A DNA stretch of 64,000 nucleotides from Corynebacterium lubricantis DSM 45231. Its GTDB lineage: Bacteria; Actinomycetota; Actinomycetes; Mycobacteriales; Mycobacteriaceae. The stretch spans positions 1 to 64,000 of the forward strand of contig NZ_KB902235.1 in assembly GCF_000379425.1 (NCBI RefSeq), read 5' to 3'. The notes under the pieces are model-generated. The model saw only the letters and a program-made list of their open reading frames with translations, was not told the DNA's origin and did not search any database. Below are positions 52,861-64,000 of this stretch, one piece after another. Positions within the stretch are counted from its first letter, which is position 1; each line of letters begins with the position of its first letter. Position numbers and translations under genes: made by a program.

Positions 52861-54415
52861 ATTCCCACTCAATGGTTCCCGGTGGCTTGGAGGTAATGTC
52901 CAACACCACGCGGTTGACGTCGTCGACCTCGTTGGTGATGCGGGTAGAGATGATCTCCAGCGTCTCGTACGGCACGCGGACCCAGTCCGCGGTCATGGCG
53001 TCCTCGGAGGCCACGGGGCGCAGCACGATTGGGTGGCCGTAGGTACGGCCGTCGCCCTGCACACCAACGGAGCGCACGTCTGCTAGAAGGACCACTGGGC
53101 ACTGCCAGATGGTGTTGTCCAGGCCAGCCTTGGTCAGCTCTTCGCGGGCGATGGCATCTGCCTTACGCAGCAGGTCGAGGCGATCTTTGGTGACCTCACC
53201 GATGATGCGGATACCCAGACCAGGGCCAGGGAATGGCTGACGGTTGACAATCACCTCGGGCAGGCCGAGCTCGCGGCCAACGGCGCGGACCTCGTCCTTG
53301 AACAGCAGGCGCAGTGGCTCGACGAGCTCGAACTCAACATCGTCGGGCAGGCCGCCCACGTTGTGGTGGCTCTTGATATTGGCAGTGCCGGTGCCGCCGC
53401 CGGACTCGACGACGTCGGGGTACAGGGTGCCCTGGACCAGGTAGTCCACCTGCTCGCCTTCCAGCACGCCTGCGACGGCGCGCTCGAACGCGCGGATGAA
53501 CTCCGCACCGATCGCCTTGCGCTTCGCCTCTGGGTCGGTCACGCCGGCCAGCTTGTTCAGGAAGTTCTCGCGCTCGTCCATGGTGACAAGGCGGACATCA
53601 GTAGCAGCCACGTAGTCCTGCTCCACCTGCTCGCGCTCACCCTGGCGCAGCAGACCGTGATCCACGAACACACAGGTCAAACGATCACCGATGGCGCGCT
53701 GCACGATAGCTGCGGCCACGGCGGAGTCGACGCCACCAGACAGGCCACAGATTGCCTTGCCCTCGGGGCCGATCTGCTCGCGGACCTGCTCGATGAGCTG
53801 CTCGGCGATATTCGCTGGGGTCCAATCCTGCTTCAGTCCTGCGACCTCGGTGAGGAAGCGAGTCAGCACTTCCTGGCCATGCGGGGAGTGCATGACCTCA
53901 GGGTGGTATTGCACACCCGCCATCTTCTTCTCCACGTTCTCAAACGCAGCCACCGGCGCGCCAGGAGAGGACGCGGTCACGGTAAAGCCCTCCGGTGCGG
54001 ACGTCACGGAATCGCCGTGGCTCATCCAGACCGGGTGCTCGTCGTTAAGCCCGGCGTGCAGCACGCCACCGTCAACCGACAGCGGGGTGCGACCGTATTC
54101 GCGGGTACCGGTCTTTTCCACGGTGCCGCCGAGCGCCGCCGTCATAGACTGGAAGCCGTAGCAAATGCCGAAGACGGGCAGGTCGAGCTCGAGGATTTCT
54201 GGGTCTAGTTTCGGTGCACCATCCTCGTACACCGACGAGGGGCCACCGGAGAGGACCAGGGCTGCAGGGTTTTTAGCTTTGACTTCTTCTGCGGTGGCGG
54301 TATGCGGGATGACCTCAGAATAAATTCTGGCCTCACGCACACGGCGAGCAATCAGCTGAGCGTACTGGGCGCCGAAATCGACGACGAGCACGGGGCGAGG
54401 ATTAGGTGTATTCAC
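52859..54415 (-). CDS. guaA: GMP synthase (glutamine-hydrolysing)
   Basis: GuaA aminates XMP to GMP. The 518-residue protein has an N-terminal class I glutamine amidotransferase domain with Cys85 in [12 protein letters not shown]. The ATP pyrophosphatase domain with the P-loop [12 protein letters not shown] follows, and a C-terminal dimerisation domain ends in PPGTIEWE. The start is GTG at 54415. It is the last step of the guanine branch whose first step is encoded by guaB nearby on the same strand. Confidence 0.97.
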   Translation of the reverse strand: MNTPNPRPVLVVDFGAQYAQLIARRVREARIYSEVIPHTATAEEVKAKNPAALVLSGGPSSVYEDGAPKLDPEILELDLPVFGICYGFQSMTAALGGTVEKTGTREYGRTPLSVDGGVLHAGLNDEHPVWMSHGDSVTSAPEGFTVTASSPGAPVAAFENVEKKMAGVQYHPEVMHSPHGQEVLTRFLTEVAGLKQDWTPANIAEQLIEQVREQIGPEGKAICGLSGGVDSAVAAAIVQRAIGDRLTCVFVDHGLLRQGEREQVEQDYVAATDVRLVTMDERENFLNKLAGVTDPEAKRKAIGAEFIRAFERAVAGVLEGEQVDYLVQGTLYPDVVESGGGTGTANIKSHHNVGGLPDDVEFELVEPLRLLFKDEVRAVGRELGLPEVIVNRQPFPGPGLGIRIIGEVTKDRLDLLRKADAIAREELTKAGLDNTIWQCPVVLLADVRSVGVQGDGRTYGHPIVLRPVASEDAMTADWVRVPYETLEIISTRITNEVDDVNRVVLDITSKPPGTIEWE

Positions 54416-54438
54416 GTTCCAAAGTGTAGTCGACGCCC

Positions 54439-56310
54439 CTACCCCACGTGAATTCTAGGTCTTTTCGATTCGTCGGCGATGGCGCGGCGCAAGATCTCAC
54501 GTGTCTCCGTGGCCACTTGGCCCTTGCCCAGAAAGATATAGCGCAGCGTCTGCAGCCATGGGCTTCCCTGCGCCCAATCGAAGTAGAGCGTGGGTAGAAC
54601 GTTGAAGTTCTTTCCAATATGGATCGCGATCACAGCCAGCGAGTTTGCTACCGAGGACGCACACACCGACAGGATTGCCCGGCCGTCCTCGTCGGTGCGC
54701 CCTTCGACGTGGAGTTGCTCCGAGAAGGCCGAGGGGTCGCGGAGTTGAATTTCCAGGTAGACCACGGATTCTTCATCCAGGTGGTTATTCTGCCGGATCT
54801 CTTGGTCCTTCGAGCGGAGTTCGTCCTCATCCGTGTTTGTAACCAGGTGGGGAGCAAAAGGCACAATATTGATGCGGTTGCCGGTGGTATGTGCCGAGAG
54901 GATTGTTTCTGCTTTCTCGTCCCAGGTCACGCCGACGTCGCGAAGCTCGTAGGCCCGCCACATGCGCGAGGCAAACGAGAAAACGATGATGCAGAGGATG
55001 AACCAGGCGGCGACCCGGATGCCGTCGGGGCGCTCAATAATATTGGCCACGGTGGTCGCGATGAAAATCACCGACACAACTGCGAAGTACCCGCGTGCTG
55101 CGCCCTTCGCGTACAAGGTGACGGCGATCGCGCCCGAGGTGATGACCACCAACACGCCGGTGGCATACGCCCCGGCCTGCTGCGTCACGGAAGCACGGAA
55201 CACGAGCGTGACGACGATTGCCGCCGCCGCCAATACTCCCACCATCGGACGGGAGCGCTGCGCCCACCGCGGTGCCATGCCATACCGGGGCAAGTACTTC
55301 GGGATCAGGGCGAGCAAACCACTCATGGCGGAGGCCCCGGCAAACCACAAAATGGCGACCGTCGAGATATCGTAGACCGCACCAAAGGTGCTCCCTAGGT
55401 ACTCGTGGGCGACCCAGGCCAGCGCGCGGCCTTCGGCGGTGCCTCCCGCTTGAAACTGCGCTGCGGGAATCAGCGTGACCGCAACGAATGAAGACAATAG
55501 GAGGAACACGCACATGATCAGCGCAGAGGTGGTGAGCAAGCGGTGCGCACCTCGAACGCGCTCCTCTGTGGAATTGGCGCGAATGAGTGGCATCACGGAC
55601 ACGCCGGTTTCAAACCCGGACAGTCCCAGCGCGAGCTTTGGGAAGACGATCAGGGAAATTAGCACGATGGCCCAGGGGCTCGCATGCGAGTGCGCGAGTG
55701 CATTGGCCCAGTTACCAATCAACTCCGGGTGCTGGTACAGCTGGTACACGCCAGCGCCGAGAACGATCAGGGTCAGCGTCAGATAAGTGCTTACCAGGAC
55801 CACTGCGACGGAGACGGCTTCCTTGAAGCCTCGCATGAATACCAGCGCCAGCAGGACGATCAGGCCAATGGTCAGTGGGAGCTGCCATGGGGATTCCGTC
55901 GTGTGCAATAGGTGCGCGGAGGCATCCGCTGAGGACAGCGTGATGGTGATCATGAAGTCCGTGGCGGCAAATCCCAGCAGGACGAGCACGATCAGTTTGC
56001 CGAGCCAACCATGGGTGAGCCCTTCGATGAGCGCGATTGATCCCATTCCGTGTGGCGAATGCCGAGCGACCCGGCGGTAGACCGGAACGGCACACAATAT
56101 GGTCACCAAGACCAGCACGAGGGTGGCGGGCGGGGCCAACGCGCCTACGGCAATAATGGCGATGCTGGGCTGGTAGCCGAGCGTGGAAAAATAATCCACG
56201 CCGGACAGGCACATCACTTTCCACCAGGAGTAATGGCGTTCTTTCGACGGCCGCGTAGTGAAGTTATCTCGGCGGACTGGGCGGTAGGGCTTGCCTACTC
56301 TGTTAGTCAC
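54439..56310 (-). CDS. APC-family amino acid permease with C-terminal cytosolic domain
   Basis: The protein has 12 predicted membrane helices of the APC superfamily, with an N-terminal [20 protein letters not shown] region typical of the helix-1 break. A cytosolic tail of about 170 residues follows (from about residue 450), containing [13 protein letters not shown] and a region resembling a USP or ACT-like fold. The GTG at 56310 ([11 protein letters not shown]) is preferred; a longer frame starts at 56346. The substrate is not predictable; amino acids or a cation are possible. It lies between guaA and the GuaB-like gene. Confidence 0.75.
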   Translation of the reverse strand: MTNRVGKPYRPVRRDNFTTRPSKERHYSWWKVMCLSGVDYFSTLGYQPSIAIIAVGALAPPATLVLVLVTILCAVPVYRRVARHSPHGMGSIALIEGLTHGWLGKLIVLVLLGFAATDFMITITLSSADASAHLLHTTESPWQLPLTIGLIVLLALVFMRGFKEAVSVAVVLVSTYLTLTLIVLGAGVYQLYQHPELIGNWANALAHSHASPWAIVLISLIVFPKLALGLSGFETGVSVMPLIRANSTEERVRGAHRLLTTSALIMCVFLLLSSFVAVTLIPAAQFQAGGTAEGRALAWVAHEYLGSTFGAVYDISTVAILWFAGASAMSGLLALIPKYLPRYGMAPRWAQRSRPMVGVLAAAAIVVTLVFRASVTQQAGAYATGVLVVITSGAIAVTLYAKGAARGYFAVVSVIFIATTVANIIERPDGIRVAAWFILCIIVFSFASRMWRAYELRDVGVTWDEKAETILSAHTTGNRINIVPFAPHLVTNTDEDELRSKDQEIRQNNHLDEESVVYLEIQLRDPSAFSEQLHVEGRTDEDGRAILSVCASSVANSLAVIAIHIGKNFNVLPTLYFDWAQGSPWLQTLRYIFLGKGQVATETREILRRAIADESKRPRIHVG

Positions 56311-56356
56311 ACCTGGAAAATTACGCCTCCCTGTGGCCCAACACAATAGGGCATCA

Positions 56357-57490
56357 CTAGTTCAGCGAAAGCTGCACTTTCTGGAAGCTCTTCACATCGG
56401 TGTAGCCGCACTTCGCCATTGCTCGACGCAGGCCGCCGACCACGTTAAACATGCCCAGTGGGTCTGACGATGGGCCGTGCAGAACTTCCTCGAGCGAGGC
56501 CACATTCTCCTCAGCATCGGCTTCGAAGCTCTCGGTCATCTCCACGTAGCCGCGCGGGAACTGCGGGTGCGCTGCCGAGGACTGCCAGTACAATCCCTTG
56601 CCTGCTGCCTCAGCGGTGCGAGCCAGCGGTGCGCCCAGCATGACGGCGTCGGCGCCGCAGGCGATGGCGCGAGCAATGTCGCCGGAGAGTGCGATCTCGC
56701 CGTCGGCAATGATATGGACGTAGCGACCACCGGTCTCGTCTAGGTATTCCCGGCGCGCAGCGGCAGCGTCAGCAATCGCGGTGGCCATCGGGGTACCAAT
56801 ACCCAGAGCGCTCTCGGAGGTGGTGTCGCCCGAGCCGACGATGATGCCTGCTGCGCCGGAGCGCATGAGGTGCAAAGCAGTCGTGTAATCGGAGACGCCG
56901 CCAGCGATGACAGGGATCTCCAAAGAACCGATGAACTCCTTCAGGTTCAGCGGTTCGCCGCCTTCTTGAACATGCTCAGCGGAGATCATGGTGCCCTGGA
57001 TGAAGAGCAGCTCGGCGCCGGCCTTGATCACCACAGGTGCGATCTCGCGGGCGTATTGCGGGCTCACGCGCACCGCAACGGTCGCCCCGGATTCACGAAT
57101 CTGGGTGATGTGCTCGGTGAGCAGGTCGGTATCGACGGGCGCCTTGTGCAGTTCCTGCAGCGCGCGCGTTGCCGCGCGGTCGCCCTGCTTGACGGCCTCT
57201 GCGATAGAGGCAATCGCGGCATCGGCATCCGCGTGGCGTCCGTACACGCCTTCAGCGTTGAGCACCGCCAGGCCACCCTGCTTGTCCATTTCGATGGCAA
57301 ACTCGGGGCTGACCACGGCGTCGGTGGGATGTGCCACCACGGGAATATCAAAGGTATAAGCGTCGATATTCCAGGTGGTATCCACGTCCTTGGACGATCG
57401 TGTCCTACGGGTTGGCACGATCGAGACGTCGCTGAGGTGGTAGGTTGAGCGGGCTTCGCGCCCAATTCCGATTTCTACGTAATCACGCAT
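56357..57490 (-). CDS. guaB3: GuaB3-type IMP dehydrogenase-related protein
   Basis: The 377-residue protein has the TIM-barrel core of IMP dehydrogenase/GMP reductase without CBS domains. It corresponds to the third GuaB paralogue found next to guaB in mycobacteria and corynebacteria. The catalytic loop GPGSICTTR of true IMP dehydrogenase is replaced by VGSGDTTSESALG, so the nucleophilic cysteine is missing. Activity as IMP dehydrogenase is unlikely; a regulatory or reductase-like role is possible. I chose the ATG at 57490 (MRDYVEIGIG), which is the family start. Confidence 0.88.
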   Translation of the reverse strand: MRDYVEIGIGREARSTYHLSDVSIVPTRRTRSSKDVDTTWNIDAYTFDIPVVAHPTDAVVSPEFAIEMDKQGGLAVLNAEGVYGRHADADAAIASIAEAVKQGDRAATRALQELHKAPVDTDLLTEHITQIRESGATVAVRVSPQYAREIAPVVIKAGAELLFIQGTMISAEHVQEGGEPLNLKEFIGSLEIPVIAGGVSDYTTALHLMRSGAAGIIVGSGDTTSESALGIGTPMATAIADAAAARREYLDETGGRYVHIIADGEIALSGDIARAIACGADAVMLGAPLARTAEAAGKGLYWQSSAAHPQFPRGYVEMTESFEADAEENVASLEEVLHGPSSDPLGMFNVVGGLRRAMAKCGYTDVKSFQKVQLSLN

Positions 57491-57550
57491 GGGGCCTATT
57501 CTACGGGCCTTCCCCACCTGCGAGAGAGATAGGCCTCACAGAAGTACAAA

Positions 57551-57593
57551 GACCCGCCCCCTCCGCAGCGGAAACGCTGGGAAGGGGCGGGCC
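57551..57593 (-). terminator. Intrinsic terminator of guaB
   Basis: On the minus strand, GCCCGCCCCTTCCCAGCG pairs with CGCTG-GAGGGGGCGGGT (one bulge) around a short loop, followed by CTTTGTACTT. It is 21 bp downstream of the guaB stop. Confidence 0.8.
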
Positions 57594-57613
57594 AATCGTC
57601 GTGAAGCGAAAAA

Positions 57614-59164
<1,551 letters not shown>

Positions 59165-59282
59165 CTACAATTCGCTTGCTCTTACCTTAGTGCCTAAAGG
59201 CCCTAGATTCCTAGCCCGCACGCAAGTCGTGTTGTGCGCTGGCAAATTGCTCTATGGCACTTGAAACAATAGGGTGACCAGT

Positions 59283-59651
59283 GTGAACTATGACTCCATG
59301 ATGCCACGCGATCCGTTTGCCGATGATCCCAACGATCCGGCCTCGTTTCTCGATGAAGAGCACATCGAGCCGCTTAGCGACGATGAACGCGCCGCCGTCC
59401 TTGAGGATCTGCGACACGTGCGCGAATTTCGCCAGGTGCTCAAGCCACGCGGCATTCTGGGAATCTACTTCTTGTGTGAAGACTGCGACCAGATGCACTT
59501 CTACGACTGGGACATCATGGAAACAAACATGGTGGCCACGCTCGGCAATCAGATTCCGCCTGTACATGAGCCCAGCGTGGAGCCTGACCCCAACGCGTTT
59601 GTCCCATGGGACTACGCCTTGGGGTACCTAGACGGGCTGGAATCCCGCTAG
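59283..59651 (+). CDS. DUF5319 family protein
   Basis: The 122-residue acidic protein has MMPRDPFADDPNDPASF near its start and the conserved LGIYFLCEDCDQMHFYDWDI, with a CxxC-like pair (Cys in LCEDC) and His/Asp residues that could bind metal. It matches a small actinobacterial family encoded between guaB and sigD in mycobacteria as well. The start is either GTG at 59283, with AGGG eight bases before it, or GTG at 59274. Function is unknown. Its TAG overlaps the rsdA stop. Confidence 0.78.
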   Translation: MNYDSMMPRDPFADDPNDPASFLDEEHIEPLSDDERAAVLEDLRHVREFRQVLKPRGILGIYFLCEDCDQMHFYDWDIMETNMVATLGNQIPPVHEPSVEPDPNAFVPWDYALGYLDGLESR

Positions 59652-60553
59652 TACTGCTGCGGTGCTACCGGCGCCGCGGTAGGCTGCGGTTCAACCTCTA
59701 CCGGAGCCTGCGTCGGTGGCAGTGGGTTTTCGCGCACGGGCGCTTCCACGTACACCGTTTCTACCTGTGTTTGGGTCTGGGTTTCTGTCTGCGTCACAGT
59801 CACTGGTGCGCCAGGACTTGGGGTCACTGTCTCAGTGACGGTAGCAACCTGCGCGTCGGTCACGGACTCCGCACTCTCGCGCTGGGACGATTCTGCAGCA
59901 TCTCGCGGTGCTCGAGTCACGGTCACCGTCACCGTCTCGGTGCCAGGAGTACCCGCCTCGCGGGATTGATTTGCGCGGGCATCGGTTGCAGTGACGTCCG
60001 TGCCTTCCTTCATGTCTCCCACGATGGAACGAGCCTGACTGAGCAGCTCGCGCGCCCGATCCTCGTCGCCGTTATCGGTGGCAGACTGCATCTCGTCTAA
60101 GGTGCCTGCAAGTTCAACCACGGCCGTACGATCGCCGTAGATGGCCGTAGAGATCGGCCACAGAGCAGAACCTGGGGTGGCGTTATAGATCGCCGCACCG
60201 GATCCCACGACAACGACCGCAGAGGCGGCAGCACCGACAAAACCAGCTAGCCACGGATTCACGCGACGCTTATTGCGGGCAGGGCCAAGCGGGAGGACAG
60301 CAGCATCAGTGCTCTCCCCCGAGCCATTCGCGCCATCATCCGCGACTTCTTCGCCGCCCTCGATGACGGGTGCCGGTGGCATCTGGCCGTTGACCTCTTG
60401 GCGTAGCTCTAAAAGAAGCTGCGCCAACTCGTCTTCGCCGCCTGAGGGATCTTCCCCTCGCGACAAAGACGTCAAGAATGCGTCATCGTCGATCAGCGGT
60501 TTGAGCTGATCTGTGATGTCGCTGTTCGCATCCTCATTGCGCCGCTTAGTCAT
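59648..60553 (-). CDS. rsdA: Anti-sigma-D factor RsdA
   Basis: The 301-residue membrane protein has an N-terminal cytosolic sigma-binding segment (ANSDITDQLKPLIDDDAFLT, matching the RsdA sigma-D-binding domain), one transmembrane helix (WLAGFVGAAASAVVVVGSG) and a long extracytoplasmic region. That region is rich in Thr/Val and Pro/Gln, with repeated TVTVTVT and TETQTQTQ stretches. In mycobacteria RsdA sequesters SigD and is released by regulated proteolysis. Its ATG overlaps the sigD end by 8 bp. Confidence 0.9.
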   Translation of the reverse strand: MTKRRNEDANSDITDQLKPLIDDDAFLTSLSRGEDPSGGEDELAQLLLELRQEVNGQMPPAPVIEGGEEVADDGANGSGESTDAAVLPLGPARNKRRVNPWLAGFVGAAASAVVVVGSGAAIYNATPGSALWPISTAIYGDRTAVVELAGTLDEMQSATDNGDEDRARELLSQARSIVGDMKEGTDVTATDARANQSREAGTPGTETVTVTVTRAPRDAAESSQRESAESVTDAQVATVTETVTPSPGAPVTVTQTETQTQTQVETVYVEAPVRENPLPPTQAPVEVEPQPTAAPVAPQQY

Positions 60554-61145
60554 TGTTCGACTCTTTCTCTTGCTCTAAAGACTGCCTTAAGGAAGCGAGC
60601 GCACGGTGCTGTGCCACTCGCACAGCCCCCGCTGTACTTCCAACGGCATCCGCAGTTTCTTCTGCAGAAAGTCCCACGAACACTCTCAGAATGATAATGT
60701 CTCGGGCCTTCTCACTTAGTGAATCGAGCAACGCTCTGACTCTGTTACTTCCATCAATAACCAGCGCAGATTCCTCTGGAGTGGTCCCGGAATATTCCCC
60801 ATCTGGAACGTCTTCTGTGGGGTTCGATTTGTCTCGCGACATGCTTCGGTGGGCATCTGCAACTTTGTTGAATGCAATGCCGTACACAAAGGCCATAAAA
60901 GGCTTCCCGCGGTCGACATACTTTCCAATCGACTGGGACACAGCGAGGCAGATTTCCTGGGCAGTATCCTCTGCCGTCGGGGTTCGGCCACCACCGATGC
61001 GTGCCCGGGTGTAGCGCAGAACCCTCGGGTAGACAATCCGTATCACTTCCTGCAGTGCCCTACGGTCACCGTCTGCAGCCATAGGAACGAGCTCTGCGAG
61101 CCGTTCGTCGGCGGTTGAGTCTGACACGATAGCCCTACTTTGCAT
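60546..61145 (-). CDS. sigD: ECF RNA polymerase sigma factor SigD
   Basis: The 199-residue protein has region 2 (RRALQEVIRIVYPRVLRYTR and TPTAEDTAQEICLAVS, recognising the -10) and region 4 (LPSD-type helix LDSLSEKARDIIILRVFVGL and AEETADAVGSTAGAVRVAQH, recognising the -35). In C. glutamicum SigD controls cell-envelope and mycomembrane genes. The downstream partner rsdA starts before sigD ends. Position between rsdA and the WhiB gene equals the mycobacterial Rv3413c-Rv3416 order. Confidence 0.93.
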   Translation of the reverse strand: MQSRAIVSDSTADERLAELVPMAADGDRRALQEVIRIVYPRVLRYTRARIGGGRTPTAEDTAQEICLAVSQSIGKYVDRGKPFMAFVYGIAFNKVADAHRSMSRDKSNPTEDVPDGEYSGTTPEESALVIDGSNRVRALLDSLSEKARDIIILRVFVGLSAEETADAVGSTAGAVRVAQHRALASLRQSLEQEKESNND

Positions 61146-61415
61146 CTACGGATTTGTACAAGTGCGGTGAAAAACGATTCAACGGATTGATACAGCTTTT
61201 CAATCAGTTAAATCGAATCCCAATCATACCCTGTGGCCCAGACATTTCTTGAAGCACGTCACATAAACCCCCACCTGGCCGAAACATTTTCCCAGTTCAG
61301 AAGTGATATTACGCGCGCCTTCACTTCTCCATGACCCCAGAAGTACTAGACAAAACGTAGAACATAACCGAAGCCAAACCTGTGAACTGCGTAGGAATTA
61401 CCCAATTTGGCATAC

Positions 61416-61433
61416 CTAACGTTAAATCGTTAG
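61416..61433. repeat. Perfect 6-6-6 inverted repeat
   Basis: CTAACG and CGTTAG flank a 6-bp TTAAAT spacer. It lies about 270 bp before the sigD start on one side and 360 bp before whiB on the other. A protein-binding site is plausible. Confidence 0.55.
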
Positions 61434-61486
61434 CAAAAAGCAATATTTTCGCCCCAGACGAGCACTAACACCACACCCTTAACAAA

Positions 61487-61507
61487 CTTTACAAGTGGCT
61501 TTACAAG
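61487..61507. repeat. Tandem 9-bp direct repeat
   Basis: CTTTACAAG occurs at 61487-61495 and again at 61499-61507, a 12-bp period. Function unknown; a direct-repeat operator is possible. Confidence 0.55.
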
Positions 61508-61682
61508 GTAGTTGAGAGGGATTCTTCAGCATTTTCCAAAAGTTCACCCACCTTTAACCTGGACAGTCTGCGCAGGTCAGGAACACCTTTTCACCTAAAG
61601 GGGCCACCTATCAAACTTCCGGCAACACAAATTCAACCAAATGTTAACCATGGGATACCACACTTCATCTCGGGTCGCAGCG

Positions 61683-61718
61683 CGAGCTCAGCGCGAACAC
61701 TGCACGAACTCAGCGCGA
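61683..61718. repeat. 14-bp direct repeat with 22-bp period upstream of whiB
   Basis: CGAGCTCAGCGCGA (61683-61696) and CGAACTCAGCGCGA (61705-61718) differ at one base. The 22-bp spacing places them on the same face of the helix about two turns apart, 74-109 bp before the whiB start, as expected for a regulator binding cooperatively. Confidence 0.7.
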
Positions 61719-61791
61719 CGCCTAGTCAACATCCGTGTCCACCATCTGCGTACAACGCAGCTCCGGTGCTCATATAAAGGGGAATACAACC

Positions 61792-62130
61792 ATGTCTCAG
61801 CCACAGCAGCTTCCAGGACCAAACGCCGACTTCTGGGATTGGCAGTTGCACGGTTCCTGCCGTGGCCAGGCATCAGATGTGTTCTACCACCCGGACGGCG
61901 AGCGCGGTCGTGCTCGCGCACAGCGCGAGAATCGTGCCAAGTCTATCTGCTACACCTGCCCGGTCCTCGAGCAGTGCCGCGAGCACGCGCTCAAGGTGGC
62001 AGAGCCTTATGGCATCTGGGGTGGCATGAGCGAATCCGAGCGCCAGAACCTGCTGCGCGCCCGCCAGCCACGTAAGGTGCGCGCGAAGGGTGCTCCAGCA
62101 GTGCCCACCGTTGCAGCTCGCGCTAAATAA
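61792..62130 (+). CDS. whiB3: WhiB-family iron-sulfur regulator (WhiB3-like)
   Basis: The 112-residue protein has the WhiB iron-sulfur site Cys23, Cys53, Cys56 and Cys62 (GSCRG and ICYTCPVLEQCREHA), the G-rich turn GIWGGMSESER and a basic C-terminal AT-hook-like tail (ARQPRKVRAKGAP). WhiB3 proteins of mycobacteria sense redox state and interact with sigma factors. Position beside sigD and groEL1 is the same as for mycobacterial whiB3. The start ATG follows AAAGGGG. I do not commit to a whc name. Confidence 0.85.
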   Translation: MSQPQQLPGPNADFWDWQLHGSCRGQASDVFYHPDGERGRARAQRENRAKSICYTCPVLEQCREHALKVAEPYGIWGGMSESERQNLLRARQPRKVRAKGAPAVPTVAARAK

Positions 62131-62166
62131 CACGCAAGTAGCGCGCAAGCGGTATACGCAACGCAA

Positions 62167-62213
62167 AACGCCCCCACCTTCGCAGTGGTGCACTGGCGAA
62201 AGCGGGAGCGTTA
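62167..62213. terminator. Convergent terminator between whiB and groEL
   Basis: AACGC...CGCAGTG pairs with CACTGGCG...GCGTT in a long imperfect hairpin. On the minus strand it is followed by GTTTTGCG, giving a short T-run for groEL. It is also placed to stop whiB transcription. Confidence 0.75.
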
Positions 62214-62224
62214 AGGACTAGCTC

Positions 62225-63847
<1,623 letters not shown>

Positions 63848-63862
63848 TTAAAAGACCCCCGA

Positions 63863-64000
63863 CTACTTCTCGACGATTGCGAGCAGGTCACGAGCGGAGA
63901 GCAGCAGGTACTCTTCGCCGTTGTACTTCAGCTCGGTGCCACCGTACTTGGAGAAGATAACGGTGTCACCTTCCTTGACGTCAACGGCAATCTTGTTGCC
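63863..64000 (-). CDS. groES: Co-chaperonin GroES, C-terminal part (5' end outside window)
   Basis: The last 45 residues are visible, from [20 protein letters not shown] to [13 protein letters not shown], matching the C-terminal half of the 10-kDa GroES that caps GroEL. The stop TAG is at 63863-63865 and the groEL ATG follows 18 bp later. The promoter, likely with CIRCE-type heat-shock elements, lies beyond the window. Confidence 0.97.
   Translation of the reverse strand, partial: GNKIAVDVKEGDTVIFSKYGGTELKYNGEEYLLLSARDLLAIVEK

Larger units (their letters stand above)
61146..61791. promoter_or_regulatory. 646-bp divergent region sigD / whiB
   Basis: No convincing protein gene is present. It holds an inverted repeat (61416-61433), a 12-bp-spaced direct repeat (61487-61507) and a 22-bp-spaced direct repeat (61683-61718), described separately. 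The last 100 bp has repeated GC-rich elements. The region must contain the sigD promoter on the left and the whiB promoter on the right; a small RNA is possible but unsupported. Confidence 0.6.

Noticed and set aside
59700..59970. Thr/Val-rich repeats in rsdA considered as a separate tandem-repeat gene
   Set aside because: They are in frame within the extracytoplasmic part of RsdA and need no separate gene.

Overview
The window is a chromosomal segment of a high-GC actinobacterium of the genus Corynebacterium. The gene content and many local gene orders match what is known of Corynebacterium: pyc, prpDBC-prpR, upp, monomeric icd, metY-metX, metQNI, dnaE2 with imuA'-imuB, esrISR, guaA-guaB, sigD-rsdA, a WhiB gene and groES-groEL. 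The species cannot be fixed from sequence reading alone, but several proteins differ clearly from C. glutamicum. Coding density is high. I see no phage, CRISPR array, rRNA or tRNA. The only mobile DNA is the 3' end of an IS3-type transposase at the left edge.

Layout from left to right. 1-351: tail of an IS3-family element ending in a 20-bp inverted repeat. 488-9313: pyruvate carboxylase, then the 2-methylcitrate operon prpD-prpB-prpC and its divergent regulator prpR. 9310-16652: lpdA-like flavoprotein, M20 amidohydrolase, XRE regulator and upp (all minus strand), then an NlpC/P60 pair, an internally duplicated unknown protein and a VIT-family protein. 16822-24604: D-Ala-D-Ala carboxypeptidase, YihY, a small membrane protein, trpS, a GntR-ABC transporter operon, a TRIC-like channel and exonuclease III. 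24836-32512: icd, a metallo-beta-lactamase fold protein, a BCCT transporter, metY and metX. 32509-39933: DUF3017 and folD, trmL, MOSC, two PH-domain membrane proteins and dnaE2. 40074-48071: metQNI, HAD phosphatase, sucrase/ferredoxin-like protein, AMIN-like lipoprotein, imuB, imuA' and CadD-like exporter. 48179-52778: pirin, two small membrane proteins and the envelope-stress system esrR-esrS/esrI. 52859-64000: guaA, amino-acid permease, two IMP dehydrogenase-family genes, DUF5319, rsdA, sigD, whiB3-like gene, groEL and the end of groES.

The genes form a few functional circuits. Propionate is channelled by PrpD, PrpC and PrpB to pyruvate and succinate, with pyruvate carboxylase next door feeding oxaloacetate; PrpR carries four C-terminal cysteines suited to an iron-sulfur cluster. 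Methionine supply is split between synthesis (metX, metY) and import (metQNI). Both loci carry close matches to the McbR operator (TAGAC-N6-GTCTA): two upstream of metY and one upstream of metQ. The mutagenic repair genes dnaE2 and imuA'-imuB lie about 7 kb apart, and each has LexA-like boxes near its start. The esrSR/esrI divergent promoter holds a perfect 7-7-7 inverted repeat that is a candidate EsrR operator. The right end links GMP synthesis, the SigD/RsdA pair, a redox-type WhiB protein and the groESL chaperonin operon around a 646-bp intergenic region rich in short repeats.

Items most worth a second look are the PrpR cysteine cluster, the cysteine-less LpdA and GuaB paralogues, the signal-less NlpC/P60 protein coupled to a small helical ORF, the duplicated-domain protein at 14656-15894, the 12-bp tandem array before icd, and the repeat-rich sigD-whiB interval.
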